64,000 nt of DNA from Haemonchus contortus. Taxonomy: Eukaryota; Nematoda; Chromadorea; Rhabditida; Trichostrongylidae. This document shows positions 11,601-21,150 of the stretch, piece after piece. A program made the position numbers and the translations under genes. The stretch lies in assembly GCA_000469685.2 (NCBI GenBank), contig LS997565.1, forward strand, positions 5,482,005 to 5,546,004, written 5' to 3'. Below the pieces are notes generated by a model. That model was not told the DNA's origin and made no database searches. It was given only the letters and a program-made list of their open reading frames with translations. Within the stretch, counting starts at the first letter, position 1; each line of letters opens with the position of its first letter.

Positions 11601-14600
11601 TGGTGATGGATGGTGGGGAAAGTATAAGTTTGAGATTTGACCATATGACTTGTTTGATAGCCCGATACTTTGGATTACTGAGCCATTCATATCTTATCAT
11701 CTTGATCTGACTAGAACACTGAGTGAAAAAGCTCAAAGATTGTACCAATAGTATGCTAGGATTGGTACAATCTTTGAGCCTCCAAATTATCGTGAACTGT
11801 GCTATCCAAACAGATTGTTAATCAGTATGCACTATGAACTTTGATAAGAGCGCAGCACGACTACGACTTTGATGGGCCTCTGCTCGTATTTTCAAGGCAG
11901 AAAAGTAAAGTGAAGAAGAATGTACAATCTAAATGAAATTTTGAAAGCAAGAAAAGTTTCTGTTGGTGCATGAACTCAGTTGGAGGTCAAATGAAGGAAT
12001 CATGAATTTTAAGATCAAGGGGCCGTTGAAATGTAATGTAGTTGAGAGCGAACCTGTGCGTGCCCATGGTCTGCTGTTAGTATGATATTGATTTCATTAA
12101 TAAGTTTATGCTTGTGCAGCCGGTCAATGAGCAGCTTGAAAACTTCGTCGAGTTTGGCCAGAGTTTTCAGGTACACACCATCAGTAAAACCATGCTTATG
12201 CAAAGTAGTGTCAGGTTCATCAATGTACCTTAATGAGGATCCGACGTTTACGGAACTTCCTCCCATGATACACTATAAATTTCTTTGCGAACTCAGTTGA
12301 ACACGAAAGACAGGATATTTGATCTACAAGGAAAAGGAGTGACAATATAAATCAGCCTTAACATATGTTGGGTTTCTAGGCTCCGAGTTCGCTTTGGTCT
12401 CGCACGATGGATCGAATGAGCGATGAGCGAATATTCTTGGTCGTCTTACATTTAGACCAGGAATTCAAAGTTATTGAATACAAACCTTCCACAACGATCA
12501 GGAAACTTCGCCAAGTTTCCTAACACCTTACTACACTCAGTGTGCGTGAGAGGCGATAGAACGCAATTCAAGTCGAAAGAGTTCAGCGACTCTTGCAGTC
12601 GGAATGACGCAAAACAAATTTATTCATCTCTATTCCGTCTACAGTTAAGTCAGGCCGTAGGATTTGTGGTTGCTCCCAAGGAAACCATGTGCAGGTACAT
12701 GAGGGCCGAACAATGGAGACTGCTCGACCTGAATAAGCTAGGAGTCCCCAACACTCCGAAGAATTCTAATGACACAGGCTCAACTCAATCGATATATTGA
12801 AGCTCGCCACTGGCATCGTTCACACTCATGACTGCCGTGTTGATTTCCCACCTCAGGCCATGGAATGGCCAAGACTGCCCCAAAGGCACTATCTATATAA
12901 TATCGACGTTGATAATTGATACGAGGTTGACAGACAAACCATCTATGCCCTGTGGCAGATCCACCTTTTGCAACACGCATGGATCCGGTCCGGTTCTGCC
13001 ATGTCGTAAAGTAGAACGCCTACAAGCGATCAGGACGCGGAAACGAACGAAGTTCCCTGGTTAACGCAATCCCTCTGACAATCGCAGCTCCTTGGCATTG
13101 AAGATGCTCTACTGATCGAGTGCTAGTCAATCCGAAGAAGAATATCGAGATGTTGAATTCTCGGTACCGACCATGCATTTAATAGTTTCCAACTTCTTTC
13201 TTGTTTCAACCTCGGCATTGTCGTTTATAATATTGAAGTTCTTCTGCCGGGAAGAACACTTAGGTCGAACACTTCATTATATCAACGGCCTGTCTTTTCG
13301 AGTAGACTTCATCTTCAGAGGCCTAAACGCAATTCGAGATGTTTTACAATATCCGGCAGCGTTTGATCGCTGCAAAACAACGGTCGAAACTCATCAGAGA
13401 GCCACCCACTTCATGAAATATAGAATCCGCTGTTTCCACAGGCGGCTCAACTGATGTCGCCCATACACCTATGAAAAGAGAGAGATCCCATTTCGATGCT
13501 ACTGACCCCGAGTGTTGTACATCTTGAGGTTCCTCTGCAGAATCCAGAGCGCCGCTAATGTTCCATTTCTTGAATGTCCGTCTCCTGCGCTAATATCGTC
13601 CACTCCACTTCGGAATCGTCGCCGTTGTTTCTTCAACTTTATGTCGACCGAGCGCTGTCAAAAGGTTTCTGTTCCTCATACTGGCTAGATGTTCTTTTAC
13701 CCGAAAACAACTTGCCCATATAAACTGATCCTTATGTCCGACATTCTAGCTGATAAATTACGCCCATAAGTGCGCAATCACCGTTTCCTCGTGAGGACAT
13801 AAGTTACAATCGCTTGTCGAGCACCGTCTATCGTGGAGCCGGTTTCGAACTAACTGTTGCTTGAAGTTACTGTGCTTCACCGATTCGACAACATCTTACA
13901 GGCTAGCTCTGAAAATGCTCTGGTGCATTGCCGTGCTGACTTCACCAGAGATGAAAGGAAGGCAAAGTGGCAGTTTTCGGTAATGGGAGACATCAAGGAG
14001 TCGCATTCGCTTCTGGCAGTCGCTTGTAGCGGCAGCGGATTCTGTCCGCTTCAACGTTGGAGCCTGGTGAGTATTTCATGAAGTGGGTAATTATTCGATG
14101 GGTTTCGGTCGTCGTTTTGCTGTAGAGATTATACGCTGGCGGATATTGTAAAACCTTCTCGAATTGCGTTCAGGCCTCTGAAGATGACGATTACGTCGAA
14201 ACGTTAGGCAGTTAATCTAATAAAGTGTTCCACATAAAAACCTCAAATGGCAGAAAAACTGAACATTGTAAACGACCTGCGTACATTGTGTGAGCAATCA
14301 AATGCTCTAGAGGTGATCATAGTGGTTTCATGGTCACACGAGAAAACGTTGTCAAAAACTTCCAACTTACTGTTGTTTTAACTACGTCCGCAATTAAGGG
14401 CAAAAAAATTTCAAGGGACCATTGGCAGCCGTTTATGTCGGCCATGTTTATGAGCAACACATACAGAACACTGATGATTCTGCAGTACATTATGAGCTAA
14501 TCACAACTGACCAGAACAGACGTGTGAAAGAACTGAATAGATGGGACATGTCTATGAGGAGCAGGCCGTTTTCATGATTGATCACGATCGCAGTGGCATT

Positions 14601-17600
14601 ACTTTTGAAACTTGTGAGATATCAGCGCGAAGCAGCTCAACTCGAGCCAATCAAATGACCATCAATTCCGGTATCCTCAGAGACAGGACAACATGTTCAA
14701 GTGGTCAGGCTCAGTGGTTGTTGGACGGGAAATGTGGCAGAAAGTAGATTTAATTGGAGACGATCCAAAACCTCGTAATTAATGTCAATGAATTCTTACC
14801 ATGCTAGGAAGTTCACGGGATCTACATTTCTCGTGAAAAGCTCAATGATCGTGTCAATATCGGATATCCATTCTTCGTATTTTTGGTATTTTGTCCATGT
14901 CCTGAAAAACTTGTCACAGTTCTGTGGGTGATTGCGAGCAGCTGGTGCTTTAGACAAGTAGGTTGCTTTGTCCCAGTGTGAACTTCTTTCGTGCCGTATG
15001 AGGTTGTTAGGTGGAACAATTTATTTAGTCAACGGCCTAACGTTTCGACGCAATCGTCTTCTTCAGGGGCCAGGGTTTCACCGCTTGAGCGGAGAATATC
15101 CACTACTGACAGTCGCCTGTGGCGACAGCGGATCTTCTCCGCTCAAGCGTGAAACCTTGGCCTCTGAAGAAGACGATTGCGTCGAAACGTAGGCCGTTGA
15201 CAAAATAAATTGTTCCACCTAACAACCTCGTACGGCACAAAAGAATTTCAAACACAAACAACTATGTCGAGGTCATAGCAAGAGAGAAGTTGGAGACTAG
15301 TGTTTTTTGGTAACTTATTTTATAAGTGAATTCAAAGGGCATTTTTGCTCACTTAATTCAGCTATTCGCACTAGGACTCACACGTACGCAATGACACATG
15401 TTGTGTAGCTCGTTCAAACACCTCTTCTTCATTTTTCTAGTCTTCTTCTCGTTTAGTCCCCTTTCTAACGACTCTTTCTATGCCTTTTATCTCTTTGGGA
15501 ACACCAAACCGCACAGTTTCTGCCTTTATCGCACTATTCTCCACCTTATGTTCCACTTTTTGTCATAATCTGGATAGCACAAAATCATAGTGAACCAAAT
15601 GCGTCGCCGCTAATTGCACGCTGTTTCTGAAAATCCCGATTTTTCGAGTTCATTTGCAATTCGATTAATCCAAGATCTTTATCGAATTTGCTAGTACTCG
15701 TTTTGACGACCTTCTTTCCGGTTCGAGACGAGCTTTCACGCAGCGAGTAGAGACAACATGGCTGGCCAAGACTTTAGTAACCGGGTCTGTCCTACCAACG
15801 TCACAGTCATTTTTTAAGTTGGCGAAGGTTAGGCACTACGCTTGACTGCTTTCATAGTCCGCCGGCGTGCTGGCGTGCCAGCCGAGGTAGTGCTAGGGGG
15901 GAGGAGGGAGACAGAAGGTTGGTCAACGCGGTCGCGTCGCGCCCAAAGCCCCTTCGAAGGGCTGAAAACAAGATCGAAAACCATTTGATTAAGTCTCTGG
16001 TTTTTTTGGTCTTGTTTTCCTTTGTTTTCAGCCCTTCGAAGGAGCTTTGGCGCGACGCGACCGCGTCGACCGACCGTCTGCCTCCCTCCTCCCCCCCCCC
16101 CCCACGCTAGCACTACCTCGGCTGGCACGCCGGCACGCCGACGGACTATGAAAGCAGCCCTTCAAGTGCTCTCGCTGCATTCCTGTTGATGATGACGATT
16201 GTGGAGAGTTTAAACGTCACAAAAAGGACAATAATATTGCCAAATCATCTCAATCGTACCACGGAGTCCTCTCACAAGTCAGATTTACTTTAAAATGCTC
16301 AGCTGGGTTGTTCATTCAAGTATTACAATGTTGGCGATAATAGACAGAACTTCGGAACTCTCGGGACTCGAACCCGTACTTGTGCTCTCCGAGCACCCTG
16401 TTTTTAGTCCAACCAAGACCTCACTTGTCCTCGCCCTCTCAATGTCTTTTATGCCTTATCAATTAGACATGAGCACTCACACCTAAGCATGACGAGCTGG
16501 TCAGCCAACATCCGCAGTGAACTGCTAAAATGTAAGCTTTCCCGCGAGAACAAGTACGAGTTTCAGTCCCGTCCCAGGCTGAAGCTTTGTCCATAACTTG
16601 CCAACCTTTTTAGACTTTCGTATCGCGTGCTGCGGCGGAATAACAACATTCAACAAAAACATCGAATGAGGAAAAGACTATTGAGGAGCTCATTCGTATA
16701 CAATTTACGCAAAAACAAAACATACGTGTAGTACGCCGGCTTACTACCGCTTCGGAATTTTGCATCGCACAAAGGCCATTGGAGGCAAGCTGAATGTCTG
16801 GATGCATTTGCCCTGCAAAAGCCCTTGGTTATTACTAAAATATATTCATGTTCAAGGAATATAAATGGGCATGCTCAGGAAACGACTTCTGAAGGTCAAG
16901 AGTAATCCCATAGGAGTATGGCAGGAATAAATGTACTTGTACTTGTTCAAAGGAGCGTATACTTTTTTTTCCTTTTTAAAAAATTTTTTTGAATCATTAG
17001 AGCCCTGGACATCCTTCTGAATTTCTTGTTCCCAACCATAACCTGGGCAAACAAGAGAGCGCGCCCTACGTATTGGGTTGTCCGAAAAGTTCCCGCCGAT
17101 TTCTGATTCATCTTTGAATGAAAATTCCTAAACGAAGAAATCCATTGATTGAACAATATATCCTCCATTCTGTTTAGTAAGGATTCGCCATCTTTCTGTA
17201 AGTTCCAGTTGCCCTCTTCCATAGAAGGTTCCAGACTTAAAATCGAAAAACCCTCTCAGGTGCTTTTTGCAGTCCTCCAGCGAAGTGAACGATTTTTCAT
17301 TCAAATAATTTTGCAGAATTCCAAACAAGTGGTATTCTGATGGTGCTATGTCTGGACTATATGGCGGGTGTGGTAAGGCATCCCACCCAAGCTTTAACAA
17401 CTTTTGACGAGTGGCCAAAAATACGTGTGGTCCGGAGGTACAATTACGCTCTCACAATTGGCCACTTCGGGTCGCTTTTGGTCTATCGCTGCCTCCATAT
17501 TTTCTAGCTAACTACAGTACCTTTCCGAAATTATCGTTTGATTATGCGACAACAGCTCATGGTAAGTGATTTCCCTGGAATCCCATCAGCAACTCGGCAT

Positions 17601-20000
17601 AGTCTTCCGCACCTGGATTTTGACTTTTGCAGCGGTTTGTGACGGCTCAGTAGGGGGCTCCACGATCGTTTCCGCTCCTCATTGCTGTATTCAATCCAAT
17701 TTTCGTCTCTCGTGCTCATGCTTTCAGAAACGGCTCATTTTTATTTCGTTTGAGCAACGAGTCGTACACGGAGGCGCGATTCATCGCATTGCGCTCGCTC
17801 CTTTCGCGAGGTATCTAAACGTGAAGGCGCTTCACAAAACCGAGTGTCTGCAGATGACCATGGATGGTCAATTTCGAAACACTAAACTTTGTCTTACTCC
17901 ACGAGCAGTGACATGCCGATTCGCTCCGGTTAACATTTTGAGTTGATCGTTTAAACTTATGATAGTCTCCCTAAGGGTTGCCGGTCTTCGAAGGCAAATT
18001 CACTCTGTTTGGATTTCGCAAACTAGTCATGCACTGTACGTTCCTCTAGGGCATGGTCTACTCAAACGTCATATATCTTTCATGCGGCTTGAGCCGCATT
18101 CTAGGCCTTGCGGTAGAAGAAATACTTCAGATGCCGAAAATGCGCGCAGTGGTTCACCATTTTCATACGAGTCCTGTACAGACAAACTTCGACAAATGCT
18201 GACAGAATCTTAACAGGAATATAGAGGAGGATCTACCCTTTCAGAAAACATATAACTTTATTAGGTTGTGTCCTTGATCTTTTGTACAACGGTTGATAAA
18301 TCCGGGGTATCAAAAATCGGCGGGAACTTTTCGGACAACCCAATATATATGTTTTTGCTGAGCAGGAAACAACCTGAGCACTAGTTGAGCATACGGAAAA
18401 GTGTAGCGGGGAAGAAAACTTGAAACTGAAGTCATTAGCTAAGTTCATCAACTCAAGAATACTTTTCGTTCGTGATCCAGATTGGTTCTCCAAAATACCA
18501 TGACTGCTTCTCAGATTCCTCGATTATTCCTGGTACTTCAGTATAATTCCAATAATCATATCTATAATTACGGTATATGTGACCATAACCTAACAATGAA
18601 ATGAACGCTCCTGTGTGGCTTACGATTTGAGTGTATGTGACGCTTCATCGAGTTCATAGAAAAAATTAGAGACGATACCGTGGCTTTCTTCGTAGAGACC
18701 TTGAAAATCGATTCCTTATAGGAACATTGAATGGTACGAAGATTTTTTCGTAGAATAATAGACTTTGAATTCTGAGAACATCGCTCTTCTTGAGCAGGGC
18801 AATTGCTCCCATGGAAATCTTTCAGTGATGGAGCGCCCGGCTACATCACTTCGTATTGAATTTGTCAGTCGATAACTCATTTCAAAATCATGTAACTAAG
18901 CACGTCCTGACTAAAAGATTTCAATGGAAACAATTACTTTCTGATTACGATTACAGACTATCACGTTTCCACGACTGCTCTTCATTTATCTATGGTTTTC
19001 TTTGTAGATGTAATATTATTTTCAAATTTTCACTTCTACACAAAAGTTGATTATCGAGTTAGGAAGCCATTTCATTCCATGATCATTTTCTGTCGGAAGT
19101 CAGGAACGGGTGTCGGTTTTTACCGTGCTAAACCATATCCGTTCCTAAGACAGCCAAAAACATGCAGTTGGGAGCAAAGCTTTTCGAACAGAACGGTTGT
19201 GGAGAGTTTTCCATAGGGAGACTGTAATGCAGGTCGCCCTGGGTTCTTCAGTTCGAATTGAACTTTGAATTCCTCTTAAAGTTCATCTCATAACCGGCTG
19301 CTATAGTCAGGTGAAGAGTTCGAGGGCAAAATTTACATGTTCTCATTGATAACAAGTTACGCACCAGTGTATTAACCTCAGTTTCCTTTGACCTACTATT
19401 TTCCTATAATCTCAGTGAGTGGGGCTTGAGTTCTAGAGAACATATCTCAAATGACTAAATGTCTACGATGTTCTTTTAAGAGTTATCAGTTATGATTGTT
19501 CAATTCTCAACCAGTTTCGAATGGAAGTCCGAAGCACGGTGCATCCCAAAACGAGGGTGGTCAACATCAGATAATTTCATTTTTTGTGTTTTTATTAGAA
19601 ATCAAAAGCATAACCTACATACCACTGTGAGATAAAATGCAGAGTAAAATATTGTTGAAGCCTTTCCATCTGTAGATATCCAAGTAATAAAGAACATACC
19701 TGTAGTCATGCTCAAATGGTTCGGTGCTGTATAACTAACATACTGTGGTCTCAAGCCTTTTGTGAACCAAAGATTCTGTTTCGCCCAAAAATGTATATTT
19801 GGAACCTTTGAAAATTTACTATTTGGTAGCATATCGTAGTTAGTGGAAGATTTGAATAAAATCTTACTCACCAAATCAGGTGTAACTAAATCATATCGGA
19901 AACCGTCCATTGATATGAGTAACAATTTCGGATGAGGGTTCAACGAGTTTATCGAAGGAAGAACGAAAAGGATGGCACCTATCAAGGTGAGATCGACCAT
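2667..20000 (-). CDS. ENPP-family ectonucleotide pyrophosphatase/phosphodiesterase, multi-exon, 3' end unresolved
   Basis: Exons in transcript order: 20000-19700, 18699-18624, 18561-18463, 16812-16726, 14901-14800, 12228-12054, 11277-about 11037, about 7447/7430-7330, 3904-3773, 2768-2667; all joins keep phase except exon 7/8, where the boundary is ambiguous. About 472 residues. A signal peptide (residues 1-20) precedes LLISMDGFR. Visible catalytic and metal residues are D32, T91 (nucleophile, in YTAPNH), D228 and H232 (DEPDTTLHKHG), D275 and H276 (ADHGH), and about H369 (THGQD). LYEESHGIVSN, YFGEPIWITNE and PAPNNGS are further family motifs. NQNYTRF then a hydrophobic stretch near residue 445 is a C-terminal membrane anchor, so the catalytic domain should be extracellular, as in ENPP4/5. 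The family cleaves phosphodiester or pyrophosphate bonds of nucleotides or lipids with two zinc ions; the substrate here is unknown. A few splice sites are weak (AAG acceptors at exons 2 and 6). A donor after 2667 implies at least one more exon or an immediate stop. Confidence 0.9.
3010..3105. repeat. Small imperfect hairpin
   Basis: ATGCTCACTATCG pairs with a downstream GCATAGTGAGCAC-type segment, and CTATCGCGGTG pairs imperfectly with CACCGTGATAG. It lies in an ENPP intron. No coding content. Function unknown; it could be a decayed foldback element. Confidence 0.35.
4610..6065 (+). mobile_element. Decayed RTE-type non-LTR retrotransposon relic
   Basis: Broken pieces of an RTE reverse-transcriptase protein lie in order on the plus strand but in shifting frames. 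They include EEDLEERRVAV (about 4740), LPSDIRHAIL (about 4995), TVDYIHTVARLTEVSREY (about 5060-5110), and DNA matching the RT thumb and C-terminal region (about 5600-6065). Internal deletions remove much of the RT core. The 3' part aligns by eye with the better preserved copy at 62437-63448, ending in the stretch equivalent to its [14 protein letters not shown] segment. It lies in an intron of the ENPP gene. Frameshifts and stops show it is dead and older than the copy near the right end. Confidence 0.8.
7758..8047. repeat. Foldback element, family C, copy 1
   Basis: A left arm with GACTCTGGTGCCTATCATTT (about 7890) is matched in reverse complement by a right arm with AATGATAGGCGCCAGAGTC (about 7992), separated by about 80 bp. 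A 14-base G run (7759-7772) lies left of the arm. The outer part of the left arm (AATCCTGGATG, about 7842) is not matched on the right, so the right end looks truncated. The same arms, including the G run, occur at 60730-61296. Confidence 0.65.
8150..8450 (+). repeat. SINE-like, tRNA-derived repeat, family B, copy 1
   Basis: TGGTGTACTGGTAGTGG (about 8268) resembles a pol III A box and GGGTTTGCTCCCC (about 8309) a degenerate B box, at tRNA-like spacing. The unit continues through TTGGAGGCTCTCAAAC. A reverse-complement copy with the same order of landmarks lies at 9410-9660. Together with AATGAGGGCTCGGAGTTC upstream it makes a unit of about 300 bp. Confidence 0.5.
9410..9660 (-). repeat. SINE-like, tRNA-derived repeat, family B, copy 2
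   Basis: Reverse-complement partner of the 8150-8450 unit. It shares TGGTAGTGGTCTCGCTTCA, a GCGGGTTTACTCCC B-box-like block, CTTGGAGGCTCTCAAAA and TATGAGGGCTCGAAATTTG. The two copies are in inverted orientation about 1 kb apart in the same ENPP intron. They could be two SINE insertions or the two ends of one larger foldback element. Confidence 0.5.
9690..10930. other. ENPP intron 7, no gene seen
   Basis: No exon with family similarity or good splice sites was found. Short inverted or repeat-like stretches are present. GCTTTGCACGAGATAATCAT near 9752 resembles a stretch in the hairpin at 25362-25480. GC-rich sequence near 10000-10100 has no recognised identity. A missing short ENPP exon between exons 7 and 8 could lie here but was not recognised. 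Confidence 0.5.
11731..11779. repeat. Perfect 19-bp hairpin with 11-nt loop
   Basis: GCTCAAAGATTGTACCAAT is followed after 11 nt by its exact reverse complement ending at 11779. It lies in the ENPP intron between exons 6 and 7. The arms are perfect, unlike most nearby foldbacks. The stem is shorter than a typical pre-miRNA. Function unknown. Confidence 0.8.
13236..14264. mobile_element. Foldback/TIR element, about 1.03 kb, hammerhead-like arms
   Basis: The left arm (13236-about 13425) and right arm (about 14065-14264) are imperfect inverted repeats of about 190-200 bp. They share CTTCAGAGGCCT, GAACGCAATTCGAGA, TTTTACAATATCCG and CCCACTTCATGAAATA in opposite orientation. The roughly 640-bp middle has no recognised coding region. 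The outer arm block (AACGGCCT...GTTTCGACG) matches the shorter palindrome at 14984-15245, so both belong to one family. It lies in the ENPP intron between exons 5 and 6. Confidence 0.75.
14178..14203 (+). other. Hammerhead-ribozyme-like motif, second copy
   Basis: CTGAAGA, one T, a GACG-ATTA-CGTC hairpin, then GAAACG. The stem is kept relative to the copy at 15164 although the loop base differs. It sits in the right arm of the 1.03-kb foldback element. Same caveat: one extra base before stem II. Confidence 0.3.
14984..15245. mobile_element. Near-perfect 262-bp palindromic foldback (MITE-like)
   Basis: The whole segment folds on itself. TTCTTTCGTGCCGTATGAGG at the left end pairs with the sequence ending at 15245. 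The arms continue through GGTGGAACAATTTATT, AACGGCCTAACGTTTCGACG and CGCTTGAGCGGAGA to a short centre near 15115. It carries CTGAAGA...GAAACG blocks on both strands, as in the larger neighbour. The left terminus overlaps the intron just upstream of ENPP exon 5. No coding capacity. Confidence 0.9.
15164..15189 (+). other. Hammerhead-ribozyme-like motif
   Basis: CTGAAGA, then one A, a GACG-ATTG-CGTC stem-loop and GAAACG resembles the conserved CUGANGA...GAAA core of hammerhead ribozymes. Such cores are known in Penelope-like elements and other retroelements. The inverse copy is at 15041-15066 and another at 14178-14203 (GACG-ATTA-CGTC stem). The extra unpaired base before stem II is a departure from the canonical core, so activity is doubtful. 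Confidence 0.3.
15834..16169. mobile_element. 336-bp palindromic foldback, family D
   Basis: The left arm GACTGCTTTCATAGTCCG through CGAGGTAGTGCTAG, CGGTCGCGTCGCGCC and CCTTCGAAGGGCTGAAAAC is matched by the right arm in reverse complement. The loop is about 30-40 bp near 16000. A 13-base C run (16091-16103) interrupts the right arm, with a shorter G run in the left arm. Both long reading frames through it are palindrome artefacts. It lies in the ENPP intron between exons 4 and 5. Confidence 0.9.
17073..18343 (-). mobile_element. mariner (Tc1/mariner) transposon, 1271 bp
   Basis: The ends carry identical 30-bp terminal inverted repeats beginning TTGGGTTGTCCGAAAAGTTC, flanked by TA on both sides, the TA target duplication typical of mariner. 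Length matches full-size mariner elements (about 1.3 kb). The transposase is on the minus strand and broken (separate entry). It lies in the ENPP intron between exons 3 and 4. Identical termini with a frameshifted gene suggest recent mobilisation by an enzyme encoded elsewhere. Confidence 0.95.
17128..18230 (-). pseudogene. Frameshifted mariner transposase
   Basis: The C-terminal catalytic part is open: HPPYSPDIAPSEYHLF (about 17350) carries the PYSPDLAPSDYHLF-type block with the last catalytic aspartate of the mariner D,D34D triad. It continues through LEDCKKHLRGFF to a stop at 17128. Upstream, matching pieces such as RDENWIEYSN (about 17700) and TLRETIISLND appear in different frames with stops between. 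The protein would be about 340-350 residues if intact; here it is not continuous. Confidence 0.85.
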
Positions 20001-20007
20001 TTACTTT

Positions 20008-20016
20008 CTGAAATAC
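20008..20016 (-). promoter_or_regulatory. Probable trans-splice acceptor of the ENPP gene
   Basis: On the minus strand a TATTTCAG acceptor sits only 7 nt before the ATG at 20000. A strong TTTCAG this close to the start codon, with no upstream coding exon seen, is the usual form of a nematode spliced-leader acceptor. It supports the chosen start. An ordinary intron after a non-coding first exon is the alternative. Confidence 0.5.
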
Positions 20017-20845
20017 CTTTATCAGCGTTCCTCTCAGAATCCTTCAAATCTCCCTCTGCCTGAAGCTCCCTTCTAGTCTCCATTAATCTCAAGGCCTAAC
20101 TGCTTTTGGGTACCTACTTAAAGTTCCTGTTTCCTTCTTTACATGAAAAAGGCTATCCTCTCAGGTCGTTACTTTGTTTCGATTAAAATATAGGGTTTAT
20201 TGAGGAATTCCCATGGTATCGCTCCGAGTCTTTCCCAAAGTCTCGTTTTATCCGATGGGTAACTTTTCATGGCAGGCAGACGCAGAGGAATGGTTCCCCT
20301 CTCAGGGATTTATCCCTGGGTCCATTAAGAAAAGTCGAATGACTACTGAGAGGCCTTCATCGCCACCATCTGCCGAAAAAAAACTCAGCGAATGCAAGAG
20401 ATACTTCAAAAATCCAGACAATGGTAGCATAAGCCAAGTTGCATACATGAAGTGACAGCAGTGACAGTGACAATCAATATGTTTTTATGTAGCAGCATGT
20501 AGCATCGTAAACATGCATAACAATCTTTTCCCAACCTATTTTGACAGATCATATTCGCGCACACCCAAAAATCGGTACTGACTTTGGTTTCTCGGAAAGA
20601 AGAGAAAGAAATCTTCACGCCCCAGAATATCCCTTCAGTTGTTCACGATGCGCAGAAGGATGCGCAGGAGCAGGTCTTGGGCTGGGCTTGGACGCATGCG
20701 CGTTCTTGATGGTGGTAGGTAGGTGCTACAAAGATTTTCACATTTCACGACCGCTTTGTCCAGTAAATGTACTTTGGAATGAGTATCAATTTTGCAAGCA
20801 CGCATTATCTTCTGTGCATATCCATGAATGTGCATCTTGTCGGAA

Positions 20846-21150
20846 TAGATGGGGCGGAGGTGGTGTAGTGGCATGTGGCGCGCTATCACACCCGCATGGT
20901 CTCGAGTTCGAATCCCGTATCGATATCCGCTTAGGCCAACCAGGCCTTCCGTCCCTCCGGGGTCGGTTAGCTGGTACCAGATCCGTCTGGAAGGATGAAA
21001 GCACTGACTTGTACATTGGCTGGTCACCCCACAGCGTATAGGCCACATACGCTTCCAATACGCCACTACGATTCTGAATGATAGTTAAGTGCGAAGGCGC
21101 ATCCCTCAAACGGGATTGATTAACGTCCAAAGACCGAGACGACTTCACTT
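20846..21150 (+). repeat. tRNA-derived SINE-like repeat, family A, copy 1
   Basis: TGGTGTAGTGGCA (A-box-like) is followed about 45 nt later by GAGTTCGAATCC (B box), the layout of an internal pol III promoter. The body (CCTCCGGGGTCGGTTAGCTG, GATCCGTCTGGAAGG, GCACTGACTTGTACATTGGC) recurs at 25600-25945, 46893-47160, 48045-48255 and 58330-58580. It lies upstream of the ENPP start. The 130-166-residue reading frames across it are artefacts. Confidence 0.75.

Noticed and set aside
15829..16128. 99-codon glycine/arginine-rich frame and its partner on the other strand
   Set aside because: Both are translations of the two arms of a palindrome.
16355..16420. Possible tRNA gene on the minus strand
   Set aside because: A good T-arm/B box (GGGTTCGAGTCCC) is present, but no matching acceptor stem or A box at the right distance; probably a tRNA-like repeat fragment.
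19030..19100. HGM-containing minus-strand stretch considered as ENPP exon 2
   Set aside because: Spacing after HG did not fit the family and its donor was out of phase; 18624-18699 (LYEESHGIVSN) fits both motif and phase.
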